DNA of 64,000 nucleotides from JAICMB01 sp035295125 (GCA_035295125.1 DATGJP010000116.1:106669-170668); one strand, 5' to 3'; shown: positions 1 to 10,678, numbered from the stretch's first letter. A program made the numbers and translations. The notes: a model not told the origin generated them from the letters alone.

Positions 1-32
1 GTCCGAATCAAGTACGCGCGGAATCGTCTCAC
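1..32 (-). CDS. Start of a protein running off the left edge, possibly an ABC permease
   Basis: A GTG codon at 32-30 overlaps the TGA stop of the PadR gene (31-29) and opens a frame that stays open to the edge, reading MRRFRAYLIR. Four-base stop/start overlaps of this kind mark translational coupling. Acidobacterial PadR genes are commonly followed by a large MacB/FtsX-type permease of the duplicated orphan permease family, and a basic N-terminus before the first membrane helix would fit. Only ten codons are visible, so the permease identity is inference from context. Confidence 0.35.
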   Translation of the reverse strand, partial: MRRFRAYLIR

Positions 33-373
33 GAGTGTTCCTGGCCGGGTGCGAGGAAGCGCGCCAGGATCGCTGTCGCCTGCTCCCATTCCTTGGCTTC
101 CTTTTCGACCTGTTTCTTACCGGCTCGCGTCAGCTTGTAGTACTTCGCGCGGCGGTTATTGTCGGAGGTACCCCATTCGGATGCGATGTAGCCCTCCTGT
201 TCGAGTTTCAGGAGTGCGGGGTAGAGGGTACCGTAATTCACCGCGAGAAGATCGCCGCTGATCTGTTCGATACGGCGGGCAATGCCGTAGCCATGGAGCG
301 GCCCCATTGATTCGAGGGTCTTCAGAACCATCAGCGCCAGGGTGCCTTGCCAAACGTCAGCCTTCTTTTCCAT
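29..373 (-). CDS. PadR-family transcriptional regulator
   Basis: A 114-residue winged-helix repressor of the PadR family. The N-terminal half carries the family signature: a GTLALMVLKTL helix, then GPLHGYGIARRI, then NYGTLYPALLKLEQEGYI, which is the recognition helix and wing entry. The C-terminal helix (about 80-114) is the short dimerisation helix of the small PadR subfamily. The start is supported by an AGGAGC Shine-Dalgarno sequence at 374-379. PadR proteins of this length in Acidobacteriota usually control an adjacent efflux-type permease, and the overlapping frame at the left edge fits that. A palindrome immediately upstream of the ribosome-binding site is a candidate autoregulatory operator. 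The ligand is unknown. Confidence 0.9.
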   Translation of the reverse strand: MEKKADVWQGTLALMVLKTLESMGPLHGYGIARRIEQISGDLLAVNYGTLYPALLKLEQEGYIASEWGTSDNNRRAKYYKLTRAGKKQVEKEAKEWEQATAILARFLAPGQEHS

Positions 374-380
374 AGCTCCT

Positions 381-393
381 ATTGGATTCCAAT
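381..393. promoter_or_regulatory. Palindromic candidate operator upstream of the PadR gene
   Basis: ATTGGA-T-TCCAAT, a perfect 6+6 inverted repeat around one central base, lies directly upstream of the AGGAGC ribosome-binding site of the PadR gene. A dimeric winged-helix repressor bound here would block the leader. The assignment rests on position and symmetry only; no second copy was found in the window. Confidence 0.45.
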
Positions 394-467
394 ATCAGAT
401 TGCCATAAGCGGCCCTAAAGGGCAAGAGACAAGCTGAGGCTTGCCTAACCGATACAATGGTCGATCC

Positions 468-1735
468 ATGGCGCCTCGACATGCCCCCTTGACTCGCAAC
501 CAGATTCGCAGCTTCTGGGCTTCCTGGGCAGGCTGGACCCTGGATGGTATGGATTCGTTCATTTACGCACTGGTTCTGGTCCCCGCGCTGAAGGATCTGC
601 TGCCGCGTTCGGGAGTGCCCGCCACGGCGGCGAACACCGGCTATTACGGAGGCCTGTTATTCGCAATTTTCCTGATCGGGTGGGGCATGGCGTTTTTGTG
701 GGGGCCAATCGGGGACCGCTTCGGGCGGGTGCGGACGCTGATGCTGACAATCCTTTGCTATTCGGTGTTTACATTTCTTGGAGCCCTGGCGACGAACGTC
801 TGGATGCTGGGAGCTTTCCGGTTGCTCGCGGGCCTGGGGATTGGCGGCGAGTGGACGTTGGGCGGCATTATCGTCGCCGAGGAGTGGCCGGAGGAACGCC
901 GCAAGATTGGCGCCGGCTTGATGCACACCGGGTACTACTTCGGCATCTTTCTCGCTGGGGTGGCAAATTGGGTGGTGGGTCCGCATTACGGGTGGCGGGG
1001 GCTTTTTGCGGTCGGTGGAATGCCGGCGCTTCTGGTCGGTTTCATTCTTTCGAGCGTGCGCGAGCCGCAGCGGTGGGAGCGGCAGGCGCATCGCGGGCTG
1101 GTGCAGCCGTTCGTGGCGTTGTTTTCCCCAACGCTGCGGCGTCGTACGGTTTTGAACGCAATTTATTTGCTCATTTCGATGACAGGGTTGTGGGCGGGGT
1201 CAGTGTACGTGCCTGCATCCGTCACAACGCTTGCGGCGAAAGCGGGTTACGATGCGGGAATGGCGGCCAAACTTGCTTCCTACGCGACCATGGTGCTCTC
1301 GGCCGGCACGATCGCGGGATGCTTCTTCATGGCGCCGCTGGCGGAGCGCATCGGCCGCCGCGCAACACTTGGTTTGTATTTCGTGTTGATGTTCGCATCG
1401 ATTGCCGGTGGCTTCGGCTGGGCCTTCTATCGGGGCGTTGACGCACTGCCGTGGTTCTTCGCCAGCCTTGCGTTTCTCGGCATCGGAGGCGCGAATTTCG
1501 CCGTGTACACATTGTGGCTGCCAGAGCAGTATCCGACATCCTGCCGCGCCAGTGCGTTTGCATTCGCAACGTCGATTGGACGCTTCGTCGCGGCGGGTGT
1601 GACGTTTCTGGTTGGCGCGGCGATCTCGCACTACCAGACGCTGGGGACTCCGATCGCGTGGACGTCTCTCGCGTTTATTGTTGGCCTGTTACTGCTGCCA
1701 TTAGGAGAGGAGACGAAGGGGCATACCCTGCCGGC

Positions 1736-1739
<4 letters not shown>
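468..1739 (+). CDS. MFS transporter, organic acid / sugar acid symporter type
   Basis: A 12-helix major facilitator protein of 423 residues if started at ATG 468; a TTG at 441 would add nine residues without homology-like features. The helix 2-3 loop carries GPIGDRFGRVR and helix 4-5 carries RLLAGLGIGGEWTLGG, both hallmarks of the metabolite:H+ symporter branch (aromatic acid, sialic acid, lactate and dicarboxylate carriers). The last codons overlap the ATG of the following acyl-CoA synthetase (ATGA at 1736-1739), so the two are very probably co-translated. This suggests the carrier imports the carboxylic acid that the synthetase activates. The exact substrate cannot be read from sequence. 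Confidence 0.85.
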
Positions 1740-3154
<1,415 letters not shown>

Positions 3155-3159
3155 GTGCG

Positions 3160-4020
3160 GTGCGGATTGGAATTCACACCTCCATTGCGGGATCGCTCCA
3201 GAAAGCCGCGTTAAAGGCCGTCGAACTCGGGGCAAACACGTTTCAGATCTTCTCGGCGAGCCCGCGGCAGTGGAAGGCGAATCCGCCGGATCGGTATCAG
3301 GTGAAGCTCCTGCGGGAGGCGAGGGAAAAGCACGACCTGACGCCGCTCGTGATTCATGACAATTACCTGATCAACCTGGGTTCGTGCTCTGAGGCGCTGC
3401 GGGCGCAGTCGGTACTGGCGTTTCGTGGGGAGATTGAACGGGCTCTGATCATTGGCGCCGAATACCTGGTGGCGCATCCTGGCAATTGCAAGGGGTACTC
3501 GGCGTCGGAGGGGATTGTCGCGGTAGTCCGGTCGCTGGCGGAGGCCTCGGCGGGATTGAATACACGAGGCCTGACGGTATTGCTGGAGAACACGGCCGGG
3601 TCCGGTGACGCGCTGGGCAGCCGTTTGGAGGAACTTGCGCTGATGCGGCATTGCGCGCTTCAGGTTATGGACCTGCGGATCGGATTTTGTATCGATACGT
3701 GCCATTGCCTGGCCTCAGGGTATGACGTGTCGTCTTCAGCAGGTCTGCGGAAGACGGTGGCGGAACTGGACCGGGTGCTCGGGATCGAAAACGTCGGGGT
3801 GATTCACGCGAACGATTCCAAGACGCCGTTAGGGTCGCACGTCGACCGGCACGAAAATATCGGCGAGGGCTTTATTGGGGAGGACGGGTTCCGGCGGATT
3901 CTGCAGCATCCTAAACTGCGCAGCAAAGCGTTCATTTTGGAAACGCCGGTGGATGAGGAGGGGGATGATTTGCGGAATGTGCAGAGATTGAAAAAGCTGG
4001 CCGCGAGGAGTAAGACCTAG
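3160..4020 (+). CDS. nfo: Endonuclease IV (deoxyribonuclease IV)
   Basis: A 286-residue AP endonuclease of the xylose-isomerase-like TIM-barrel fold, which cleaves 5' of abasic sites in base-excision repair using three metal ions. The chain opens with RIGIHTSIAGSL, then NTFQIFSASPRQW. Metal-binding signatures follow in order: VAHPGNCKG, LLENTAGSG, GFCIDTCHCLASGYD, VIHANDSKTPLGSHVDRHENIGEG and FILETP. The start is a GTG at 3160, five bases after the stop of the ligase gene, so it may share that transcript. Length and motif order are normal for the family. Confidence 0.95.
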   Translation: MRIGIHTSIAGSLQKAALKAVELGANTFQIFSASPRQWKANPPDRYQVKLLREAREKHDLTPLVIHDNYLINLGSCSEALRAQSVLAFRGEIERALIIGAEYLVAHPGNCKGYSASEGIVAVVRSLAEASAGLNTRGLTVLLENTAGSGDALGSRLEELALMRHCALQVMDLRIGFCIDTCHCLASGYDVSSSAGLRKTVAELDRVLGIENVGVIHANDSKTPLGSHVDRHENIGEGFIGEDGFRRILQHPKLRSKAFILETPVDEEGDDLRNVQRLKKLAARSKT

Positions 4021-5516
4021 CTTTCCTTGTACTCACCGAACACGTTTCGCAGCCGGTCCGACATTTCGCCGACTGTTGCCAGCGCTTCGGCCGCCGCTAA
4101 AAGACGCGGCATCAGGTTGTCGCCTCCGCGGGCCGCCGATTCGAGTGCCGACAGACGCTCTTCCACCACGGCAGCACTGCGCGACGCGCGCAGCTCGCGG
4201 AGCCGCTCCACCTGCTGCCGCTCCAACTCCGAGTCAATCCGAAAAGTCGCAGGAGCCTGCGCATTCTCCAGGCGAAAGCGGTTCACGCCGACAATCACCT
4301 GTTCGCCGTGCTCGATTGCCTGTTGATATTCGTACGCGGCGTTCTGAATCTCCGTCTGGATATAACCCTTCTCAATCGCCGCCAGAGTCCCGCCCATCAC
4401 GTCGATCTTCTCGATGTATTCGCGCGCGCCCGCCTCAATCTCATCCGTGAGACCTTCGATGTACACCGACCCCCCGAAAGGATCAGCCGTGTGCGTCACG
4501 CCGCTCTCGTGCGCAATAATCTGCTGCGTGCGAAGCGCCAGCCGGGCCGACTCCTCGGTTGGAAGTGACAGCGCTTCGTCGCGCGCATTCGTATGTAGCG
4601 ATTGCGTTCCACCCAACACTGCGGCCATGGCTTGCATCGAAACCCGCACCACGTTGACGTCCGGCTGCTGCGCCGTCAGAGTTGAACCCGCTGTCTGCGT
4701 GTGAAAGCGCAGCATGCACGACCGCTCGCTCTTCGCCCCAAATCGCTCCCGCATGATGCGCGCGTAAAGCCGCCGGGCAGCACGATACTTCGCGATCTCC
4801 TGCAGAAAATTGTTGTGCGCGTTAAAAAAGAACGACAGGCGGGGCGCAAACTCATCGACGTCCAAACCGGCGCGCAGCGCGGCCTCAATATAGGCGATCG
4901 CGTTCGCGAGTGTGAACGCGACCTCCTGAATCGCTGTCGAACCCGCCTCCCGGATGTGATAACCACTGATCGAAATCGTGTTCCACTCCGGCAACTCACG
5001 CCCCGACCACGCGAAGAGGTCGGTAATGATCCGCATCGCCTGCCGCGGCGGATATATATATGTACCGCGCGCGATGTACTCCTTCAGAATGTCGTTCTGT
5101 ACGGTGCCGGACAACTTCCGTAGGTTCGCGCCCTGGCTTCTCGCCACCAGTACATAGAAGCTCAGCAGTATCGCCGCCGTGGAATTAATTGTCATCGACG
5201 TCGTGATGTCGTCGAGCCGAATGCCATCCAGGAGCCGCTCCATGTCAGCTAGCGAACAAATCGCTACACCGACGCGGCCTACTTCGCCGGCAGCCAATGG
5301 ATGGTCCGAATCCATCCCCATTTGGGTCGGCAGGTCGAACGCCACCGACAATCCGGTGATGCCTTGCGACAACAGGTAGCGGTACCGCCTGTTGCTTTCT
5401 TCGGCAGTACCGAAACCGGCGTACTGACGCATGGTCCACAACCGCCCGCGATACATGTCGGGATAGATACCCCGTGTGAATGGGAATTGTCCGGGCATTC
5501 CGGTATCAGCACTCAT
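4017..5516 (-). CDS. Methylmalonyl-CoA mutase, catalytic (N-terminal) domain only
   Basis: A 499-residue TIM-barrel half of a B12-dependent acyl-CoA mutase, interconverting methylmalonyl-CoA and succinyl-CoA. The chosen start (ATG at 5516) overlaps the stop of the upstream small membrane protein and is followed by FPFTRGIYPDMYRGRLWTMRQYAGF. Against the Propionibacterium enzyme a constant offset of 57 places Tyr89, Gln197, Arg207 and His244 at Y32, Q140, R150 and H187, the substrate-contact set of true methylmalonyl-CoA mutases rather than isobutyryl- or hydroxyisobutyryl-CoA mutases. The C-terminal cobalamin-binding domain is absent, so a separate small subunit must be encoded outside the window. 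The 3' end overlaps the convergent nfo stop by four bases. The N-terminus is short for the family. Confidence 0.88.
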   Translation of the reverse strand: MSADTGMPGQFPFTRGIYPDMYRGRLWTMRQYAGFGTAEESNRRYRYLLSQGITGLSVAFDLPTQMGMDSDHPLAAGEVGRVGVAICSLADMERLLDGIRLDDITTSMTINSTAAILLSFYVLVARSQGANLRKLSGTVQNDILKEYIARGTYIYPPRQAMRIITDLFAWSGRELPEWNTISISGYHIREAGSTAIQEVAFTLANAIAYIEAALRAGLDVDEFAPRLSFFFNAHNNFLQEIAKYRAARRLYARIMRERFGAKSERSCMLRFHTQTAGSTLTAQQPDVNVVRVSMQAMAAVLGGTQSLHTNARDEALSLPTEESARLALRTQQIIAHESGVTHTADPFGGSVYIEGLTDEIEAGAREYIEKIDVMGGTLAAIEKGYIQTEIQNAAYEYQQAIEHGEQVIVGVNRFRLENAQAPATFRIDSELERQQVERLRELRASRSAAVVEERLSALESAARGGDNLMPRLLAAAEALATVGEMSDRLRNVFGEYKES

Positions 5517-5764
5517 GAACGTGAAATTCGACGTGCGCGCAGAAACGAGGAGATACCGAACGCGCCCATAAGGATAATGAAGGGAACAGTCAAGGCAAGG
5601 CGAGGTCCGCTGCCCGGCTCGTGCAGGCTCTTGATGGCCGAGGGGATCGGGATGATCGCGAGAACGATGAAAAAGAAGCCGATAATCTGATTCCACATGA
5701 TGTGGAGCGGCCGCACGACTCCAGGGAGGATGTGTTGTGCCAGTTTTCTGGTCTGAGAAAGCAT
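5513..5764 (-). CDS. Small two-helix membrane protein
   Basis: An 83-residue protein with two hydrophobic segments, one around residues 24-44 (QIIGFFFIVLAIIPIP) and one around 57-73, ending in a basic tail RARRISRS. Its stop overlaps the start of the mutase subunit, so the two are probably co-transcribed. I do not recognise a family. It resembles in design, but not clearly in sequence, the other 77-residue membrane protein at 63526-63759. Confidence 0.55.
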   Translation of the reverse strand: MLSQTRKLAQHILPGVVRPLHIMWNQIIGFFFIVLAIIPIPSAIKSLHEPGSGPRLALTVPFIILMGAFGISSFLRARRISRS

Positions 5765-5972
5765 CTACAACGCCTGTATACTAGTGTAACGAACGCTATT
5801 GTGGTGTATCAGTTCATCCGATAGATAGGTCAGGTAGCTACTTGAGGGACGTTGCTCCGTCAGCAAAAGACTTGAAACTAGGCTTGATTTCGGAACATCC
5901 AGAAAGTAGGGTATCCTTAGAGCGGTACCGTACTGAGGGCGTACCGGCTCCGAATCAGGAAGGGGGCAAGCG

Positions 5973-6281
5973 GTGGAAGAAAAACTGAAGGATTTGATGC
6001 AGGAGCTTGGAAATGCGATTAACGAATCGCTTTCCGACTCCGATCGCATTGCCGCCGCCATCGGCGAGATCAAACGCGCCGGCTATGACGTTTTCCTTGT
6101 GCTCGAAGCTACCATCGGATTCAATAAGCGCGATGAGAACTCGGAAGACGAGGTCGAGACGGAAACCGAAGCAGAGCCCAAGCGCCGGTTTGAAGCCGCA
6201 AACGGCAAAATCAAGCTTACTACGCAGGATCAAAAATTCCTGAAGGCTTTAAAGATCGCGATCGACGAAGAAAACCACTAA
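5973..6281 (+). CDS. Hypothetical acidic protein, 102 residues
   Basis: A small, cytoplasmic-looking, charged protein beginning at a GTG (5973) with a purine-rich AGGAAGGGGG stretch upstream as ribosome-binding site. Residues 1-45 look helical (MEEKLKDLMQELGNAINESL), residues 55-67 are a run of acidic residues, and the C-terminal third is again helical (TTQDQKFLKALKIAIDEE). No known domain is recognised and no cysteine or histidine motif is present. It faces the VWA operon convergently, separated by a GC-rich hairpin. Confidence 0.6.
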   Translation: MEEKLKDLMQELGNAINESLSDSDRIAAAIGEIKRAGYDVFLVLEATIGFNKRDENSEDEVETETEAEPKRRFEAANGKIKLTTQDQKFLKALKIAIDEENH

Positions 6282-6304
6282 GGAGGCAGGCGAAAGCGGC
6301 CTCC
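6282..6304. terminator. Possible bidirectional terminator hairpin
   Basis: GGAGGC and GCCTCC arms flank a GC-GAAA-GC core in the 27 bases between two convergent genes. There is no T-run on either strand, so this is a weak call resting on position and stem strength. Confidence 0.35.
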
Positions 6305-6308
6305 CGGG

Positions 6309-8780
6309 TTAGGTAGTCCGCACCTTCCGCAAGAACAACTCCGTCAGATTCAGTAGTATCGCCAACCCCAACAAGCCCGGCCAAAGCCGCATGAGTGAGG
6401 GAATGGACCGTCCGCCCGAATCGAACACCTGGCTGGGTGACGGGCTGAACCGCCCGCCGGTATAAGACGCAATCTGACGCAAGAGAAACTCATTCGAACC
6501 GAAATCGAGCTGTTCCTGCTCCTGGCGGTATAACCCAACTTCAGGAAACGCTCGAGTTTCCACCAACGGCCGTACCCGGAACAGACCTTGGCGCTGCCCG
6601 ATGGCTATTCGCCCGCGATAGGCTCCGTCCGCCATCTTCGTGATGGGAACAGCCTTCTGGAACCCACCCGGACCAAGGACAAAAATCGACGGCGGCTGGC
6701 CGGGATCGTCGACATCTTTCCCCAGCCGGTAATCCACGATCAGGTCGCCGCTCGCGCTGTCGTATTCCGCTTTTGCCTCGGTCGCCTCGGCATGTGGAAG
6801 CATGTCGTGAAAGACGTTGGCCCAAAAACGATCGAAGCCGGGCCACGTCACCCAATCCGCCGCCCAACGCGCCTTTGCGTCGGAAGCGAAAACTGCCGAC
6901 CTCCCCAGCCCGTACTGCCAGCGCACAAACAACGGATCCTTCTCATCAATCTTGAGCACCGTGTCGGAGGTGGGCTTCTCCTGGAATCGCACATATCCTT
7001 TAAGTGCTGGAGCCGACTCGATGCCCACACCTTCCAACACTTCCGTCGGCTTGTCCGCAATTGCCTTCAACTGCTTCTCAACCGCGGTCGAGCCCGTGTG
7101 CTCCATGACGTCGCGAAGCAGGATCTGTTCGAGACCCGACGGTTCGTTCAGGAAGTACGACTTGCCGGCAGCGATCTGGGCGATCTTCTCGAGGTATGCG
7201 CGGTTCACATCCTGACCCAATCCAACAGTCGAGATCGTGACGTGCTGGTCGAGTGCTTCCTTGGAAACCTCCAGGCTGTCCCCCTCTTCCGAAATGCCGT
7301 CCGTCAGCAGCACAATGTGCTTGAACGTCGACTTGGAAGGCAGGATCTTGTGGAATGCCTCGCTCAGCGCGGGCGCAATCTGCGTACCGCCGTCGGGAGT
7401 GATCCCCGAAATCAGCCGCTTGATGAGGCTCTTGTCCTCCGCGCGCCTCATGGGAACCGCCCACTGGAACGAGTTGTCGAAGATCAGAACACCGACGGAA
7501 TCGATGGGCCGCAGATTGTCGACCACACCGATCGCGGCCAGTCTCGCCAACTCGATCTTCTTCCCTTCCATCGACGACGACTTGTCGATGATCAGCACCA
7601 CCGCCGTACCTTCCGGCGATCGCGGTGGAGCGAGTTTCGCGGGCAAAGCCCGGTCGAGCGCATCCTCAGTCTTCTTGCCTTCCGGATAGATGTTGCGCTC
7701 TCCGCCAATTACCAGAAGCCCACCGCCGCGCTTCACGAAACTTTCCAGCTCATCCTTGCGGGCCGCCGGCAGGATCTCGAGATTCAAGTTATTCAAAACG
7801 ACCAGTTGGAAATCGGCAAGAGTGCCTTTCGACGTATCGTTGGTGCGTTCGACGTCGAACTGGGCGGCGGCCAGCGAATCGAGCAGGTGCTTCTCGGTTC
7901 CGTCGGGGTCCTGCGAAACGAACAACACCCGAGGACGCCTAAGCGTGATCGCTTCGCTGACATTGACGTCTTCCTTGATGCTCGGCGCATGGATCGTCAG
8001 GCCCAGGTTCAAAGCCCCCGGAGTCGCGATGCTGGCGTTCAAGTGCACTTCATTGGGACCTTTTTCGAGCGAAATGGGGGTCGACCCTAGCGTTTTTCCT
8101 TCGGCGCTGATCTCAATCGTGCCCTTCGTGGTCTGCGGAGACGTCACCACCATGTTCACCGGAAAATGTTCGCCAGTGAAAGCGAGCGTCGGCAGTGTAA
8201 TCGATTCCACTCGCAGGCCCGGCTGTGGTTTGCCTCGAACCGCGATGGTATCGATGGGGACGCCGAGGTTGCGCGCCTGCCAGGCGCCGCGCGTGACGCT
8301 CCCGGCGTTCTCCTTTCCGTCCGAAACCAGCACGATGTGGGGAACGAGCCCCGCCGGAAGCGATGCGAGAGCGCCGCGGACGGCTGCTTCGAGATCGGTC
8401 GCCTGTCCGTCCGGTCCGCTGGACCGTGCAACGCGCACGAGCTTCGCCGAGGCGTCGGAGGGAAGGTCCTGCGGGGTACGGGAAAAGGGAATCACCTGGA
8501 CGACATTCCGTCCTCGCGCCTTTTGCAACGCGGCGACAAGCTGACTCTCGCGGGCCAAATCCTCTTCCGAGATACTTGCCGACGTGTCGACGAGCATCGC
8601 CACCGCCATCTTCGTTTCGGAAATCGTAATCTGGGGTTCGCTGATGGCCACGAGAATCGCGACGATCGAAAGCGCTTTCAGAACGACCAGCGATTTCCGT
8701 CGCGCGCTGCGCAACTCCAGCAACATCCAGACCAGGGGCAGAATCGCGAAAAGCAGCACCCACGGACGTTCGAATGTCAT
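6309..8780 (-). CDS. Membrane protein with two von Willebrand A domains (MoxR operon)
   Basis: An 823-residue protein starting at ATG 8780, which overlaps the stop of the previous gene (TCAT at 8777-8780); the open frame beyond that is spurious. Two hydrophobic segments lie within residues 6-50, as in BatA-type proteins. A first VWA domain carries the metal-site motif DTSAS at residue 65, and a second carries DKSSS near residue 399 with later LLTDGISEEGDS. Between them lies a glutamine-amidotransferase-like stretch (QLVVLNNLNLE ... GGGLLVIGGERN). A last hydrophobic helix (MRLWPGLLGLAILLNLTELF) sits at the C-terminus. Proteins of this layout accompany MoxR ATPases and are thought to assemble or activate periplasmic or membrane complexes. 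Confidence 0.85.
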   Translation of the reverse strand: MTFERPWVLLFAILPLVWMLLELRSARRKSLVVLKALSIVAILVAISEPQITISETKMAVAMLVDTSASISEEDLARESQLVAALQKARGRNVVQVIPFSRTPQDLPSDASAKLVRVARSSGPDGQATDLEAAVRGALASLPAGLVPHIVLVSDGKENAGSVTRGAWQARNLGVPIDTIAVRGKPQPGLRVESITLPTLAFTGEHFPVNMVVTSPQTTKGTIEISAEGKTLGSTPISLEKGPNEVHLNASIATPGALNLGLTIHAPSIKEDVNVSEAITLRRPRVLFVSQDPDGTEKHLLDSLAAAQFDVERTNDTSKGTLADFQLVVLNNLNLEILPAARKDELESFVKRGGGLLVIGGERNIYPEGKKTEDALDRALPAKLAPPRSPEGTAVVLIIDKSSSMEGKKIELARLAAIGVVDNLRPIDSVGVLIFDNSFQWAVPMRRAEDKSLIKRLISGITPDGGTQIAPALSEAFHKILPSKSTFKHIVLLTDGISEEGDSLEVSKEALDQHVTISTVGLGQDVNRAYLEKIAQIAAGKSYFLNEPSGLEQILLRDVMEHTGSTAVEKQLKAIADKPTEVLEGVGIESAPALKGYVRFQEKPTSDTVLKIDEKDPLFVRWQYGLGRSAVFASDAKARWAADWVTWPGFDRFWANVFHDMLPHAEATEAKAEYDSASGDLIVDYRLGKDVDDPGQPPSIFVLGPGGFQKAVPITKMADGAYRGRIAIGQRQGLFRVRPLVETRAFPEVGLYRQEQEQLDFGSNEFLLRQIASYTGGRFSPSPSQVFDSGGRSIPSLMRLWPGLLGLAILLNLTELFLRKVRTT

Positions 8781-10672
8781 GATGCCTTCCTCCATGCCGC
8801 CCGTGGCGATGCGGCCTGCGCGGCCCGCCACAGCCGCCGCATACGTCCAAAGAGGAACCAATCCACAACCAAGAGCACCGCTGCCGCGAGAGCCAAAAGC
8901 TGCCAGACGTCCCGCGACGAAGTCTGCGACCGGAACGAGCTCGGAATCCCGTGCTTCGCAGTGGCCGGATTCCAAACCGTGTCGCCCGCCTGCGGCAGAG
9001 TCAACGAGTACACAAGCTCACGCCCGCCGGTCAGGACCCGCACCGTTCCCGGCACCTCAGTGAAGAACCGCAGCTTCCTGCCGTCCACGGTGAAGGGAAT
9101 ATCCTGACCGTTCTCACTAACGACGCGCACGGTAGCCGGGTCGGGCTCCGATTCCAGATCCGCATTCACGGTCCCAACCGTTCCCGCCATCACCTCGGTG
9201 CTACGCAAAATGTCCGGCGCCATCCAGTGCAGGATGTTCGCGAAAAGCAGCGGTGTCGCCAGCTCGTACTTGAGCGCCGACTTCACGGGATGGAATCCGA
9301 GGACAACGACCTTCGGCTCGCTGGAGCGGCCCACTATCACCGGGCCGCTGTCGGTCTCGGCGATGGCAATGTCGTCGGCAGCCGTGCGAAATACCTCGGA
9401 GCTTTCCAACTCGACGTCGCGCGCGCGCAACCCGGTTCCCAGCGCGTGATCCGATCGCCAGCGCGCCAGCTTCAGCTTCGTCCCGGTGGTGCGAACCGGA
9501 ATGGGCGACTGCTGTGGAGGCGGCTCGATCCAGATTGCCGCTGTCTTAGGAGGAGACGGCGGAGCGAAGCGATCGAGGATCACAATGCGAGCGCCCGATT
9601 CGGCCTTGTAGCTCGACGGCGGCAGAAATGTGGGCTTGACGCCGGGAATCACGTTGAACACCGGCCGCAGCAGGTCCGGCTCGTCCGAATAAATGGTCAC
9701 CGGCAGCGAATCGTGCCCCGGAAGCTCCAGTTGGGCCCGGTCGTCCTGGGGAAACGCATCGTGGACGAGCAGGCGAGCATCGAGCCAACCCGCGGCACGC
9801 GTGCGATGTTGGAATGTAGCGCTCTGCTCCTCGCCTGCTTTCAACAGGAACTGTTTGGTGCCCACCGGCGCGCCGCCAAACTGAACCAAGAGCGGAACGG
9901 TTCGCGCCGTGGTGCCGTAGTTCTTCACCTCGACAAAGATGTCCCACACGTCGGCGTCGTTCATCGACCGGCGCAGGCCGACCTTTCGCAGTCCGACGTT
10001 CTCCAACGTGCTCTTCACTGGAATCACGCGAAGGTTCGAGGGCAATGCAGCGGCTAGCGTGCCGTCTCCCGGAGCGCGTCCGGCCCCGATAAAGACGATC
10101 TCGCCCGCGCGCCGCGCCCGCAGCTTTTGCGCCTGCTGGGCGAACTCGAGGGCTTGATCGATGCTCAAGGCCGATGCACCCGGCTGCGTTTCATCGATGG
10201 CGCGCCGGATTTTGTCGCGATCCTGTTCGAACAGTGTGGCGGGGGTCGCCAACTCGCCGGCCCGCACCACCATCACGCGATCCGCCGACGGCAGAGCTTT
10301 TACATAAGCCCGCGCGCTCGCCCGTGCTTCGTCAATGAGCCGGCCGTTAGCCGTGCGCGCTCCCATCCAAGCCGATGCGTCCAGAATCACGACGTGATCG
10401 CGAGACGAGCGATCCGGCGACCCCAGACGTAACTGCGCAATGGCGAGCAACAGCAGCAGCAGGCTCAAGAGCTGCAGAAAGAGGGACCACGGCTGCTGCA
10501 ACCGGCGCCGGTGCTGCATCTGCGGCTGCTTCTCGGCGGTGCGAAAAAAGCGCAGGGTCGCCACCTGTACGCGGCGGCGCTGGCGGTCGAGCAGGTACAA
10601 CGCGAATACTCCGGCCGACAGCGTGCCCAAGAGCGCGAAGAATTCGGGAAGACTCAGATTGAGGAAGAACAT
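8777..10672 (-). CDS. BatA-like membrane protein with a degenerate VWA domain
   Basis: A 631-residue protein with an N-terminal BatA-type segment: a hydrophobic helix (FFALLGTLSAGVFALYLL), the basic DRQRRRVQVATLRFFR stretch, then a leucine-rich helix (LFLQLLSLLLLLLAIA). A VWA-like domain follows, whose metal motif reads DASAW where DxSxS is expected, so metal binding is doubtful. A large extracytoplasmic region follows, and a C-terminal helix (WQLLALAAAVLLVVDWFLF) precedes a basic tail. It sits between the DUF58 gene (6-bp gap) and the dual-VWA gene (4-bp overlap), as the third member of the MoxR operon. Confidence 0.82.
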   Translation of the reverse strand: MFFLNLSLPEFFALLGTLSAGVFALYLLDRQRRRVQVATLRFFRTAEKQPQMQHRRRLQQPWSLFLQLLSLLLLLLAIAQLRLGSPDRSSRDHVVILDASAWMGARTANGRLIDEARASARAYVKALPSADRVMVVRAGELATPATLFEQDRDKIRRAIDETQPGASALSIDQALEFAQQAQKLRARRAGEIVFIGAGRAPGDGTLAAALPSNLRVIPVKSTLENVGLRKVGLRRSMNDADVWDIFVEVKNYGTTARTVPLLVQFGGAPVGTKQFLLKAGEEQSATFQHRTRAAGWLDARLLVHDAFPQDDRAQLELPGHDSLPVTIYSDEPDLLRPVFNVIPGVKPTFLPPSSYKAESGARIVILDRFAPPSPPKTAAIWIEPPPQQSPIPVRTTGTKLKLARWRSDHALGTGLRARDVELESSEVFRTAADDIAIAETDSGPVIVGRSSEPKVVVLGFHPVKSALKYELATPLLFANILHWMAPDILRSTEVMAGTVGTVNADLESEPDPATVRVVSENGQDIPFTVDGRKLRFFTEVPGTVRVLTGGRELVYSLTLPQAGDTVWNPATAKHGIPSSFRSQTSSRDVWQLLALAAAVLLVVDWFLFGRMRRLWRAAQAASPRAAWRKAS

Positions 10673-10678
10673 TAAAAC

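Noticed and set aside
657..1091. Long antisense open frames within high-GC genes, such as 657-1091 minus, 680-1441 plus, 6588-8090 plus, 8166-9107 plus and 50247-51143 minus
   Set aside because: They mirror the codon pattern of the real gene, have Arg/His/Pro-rich nonsense composition and no domain signatures, so they are treated as shadows.
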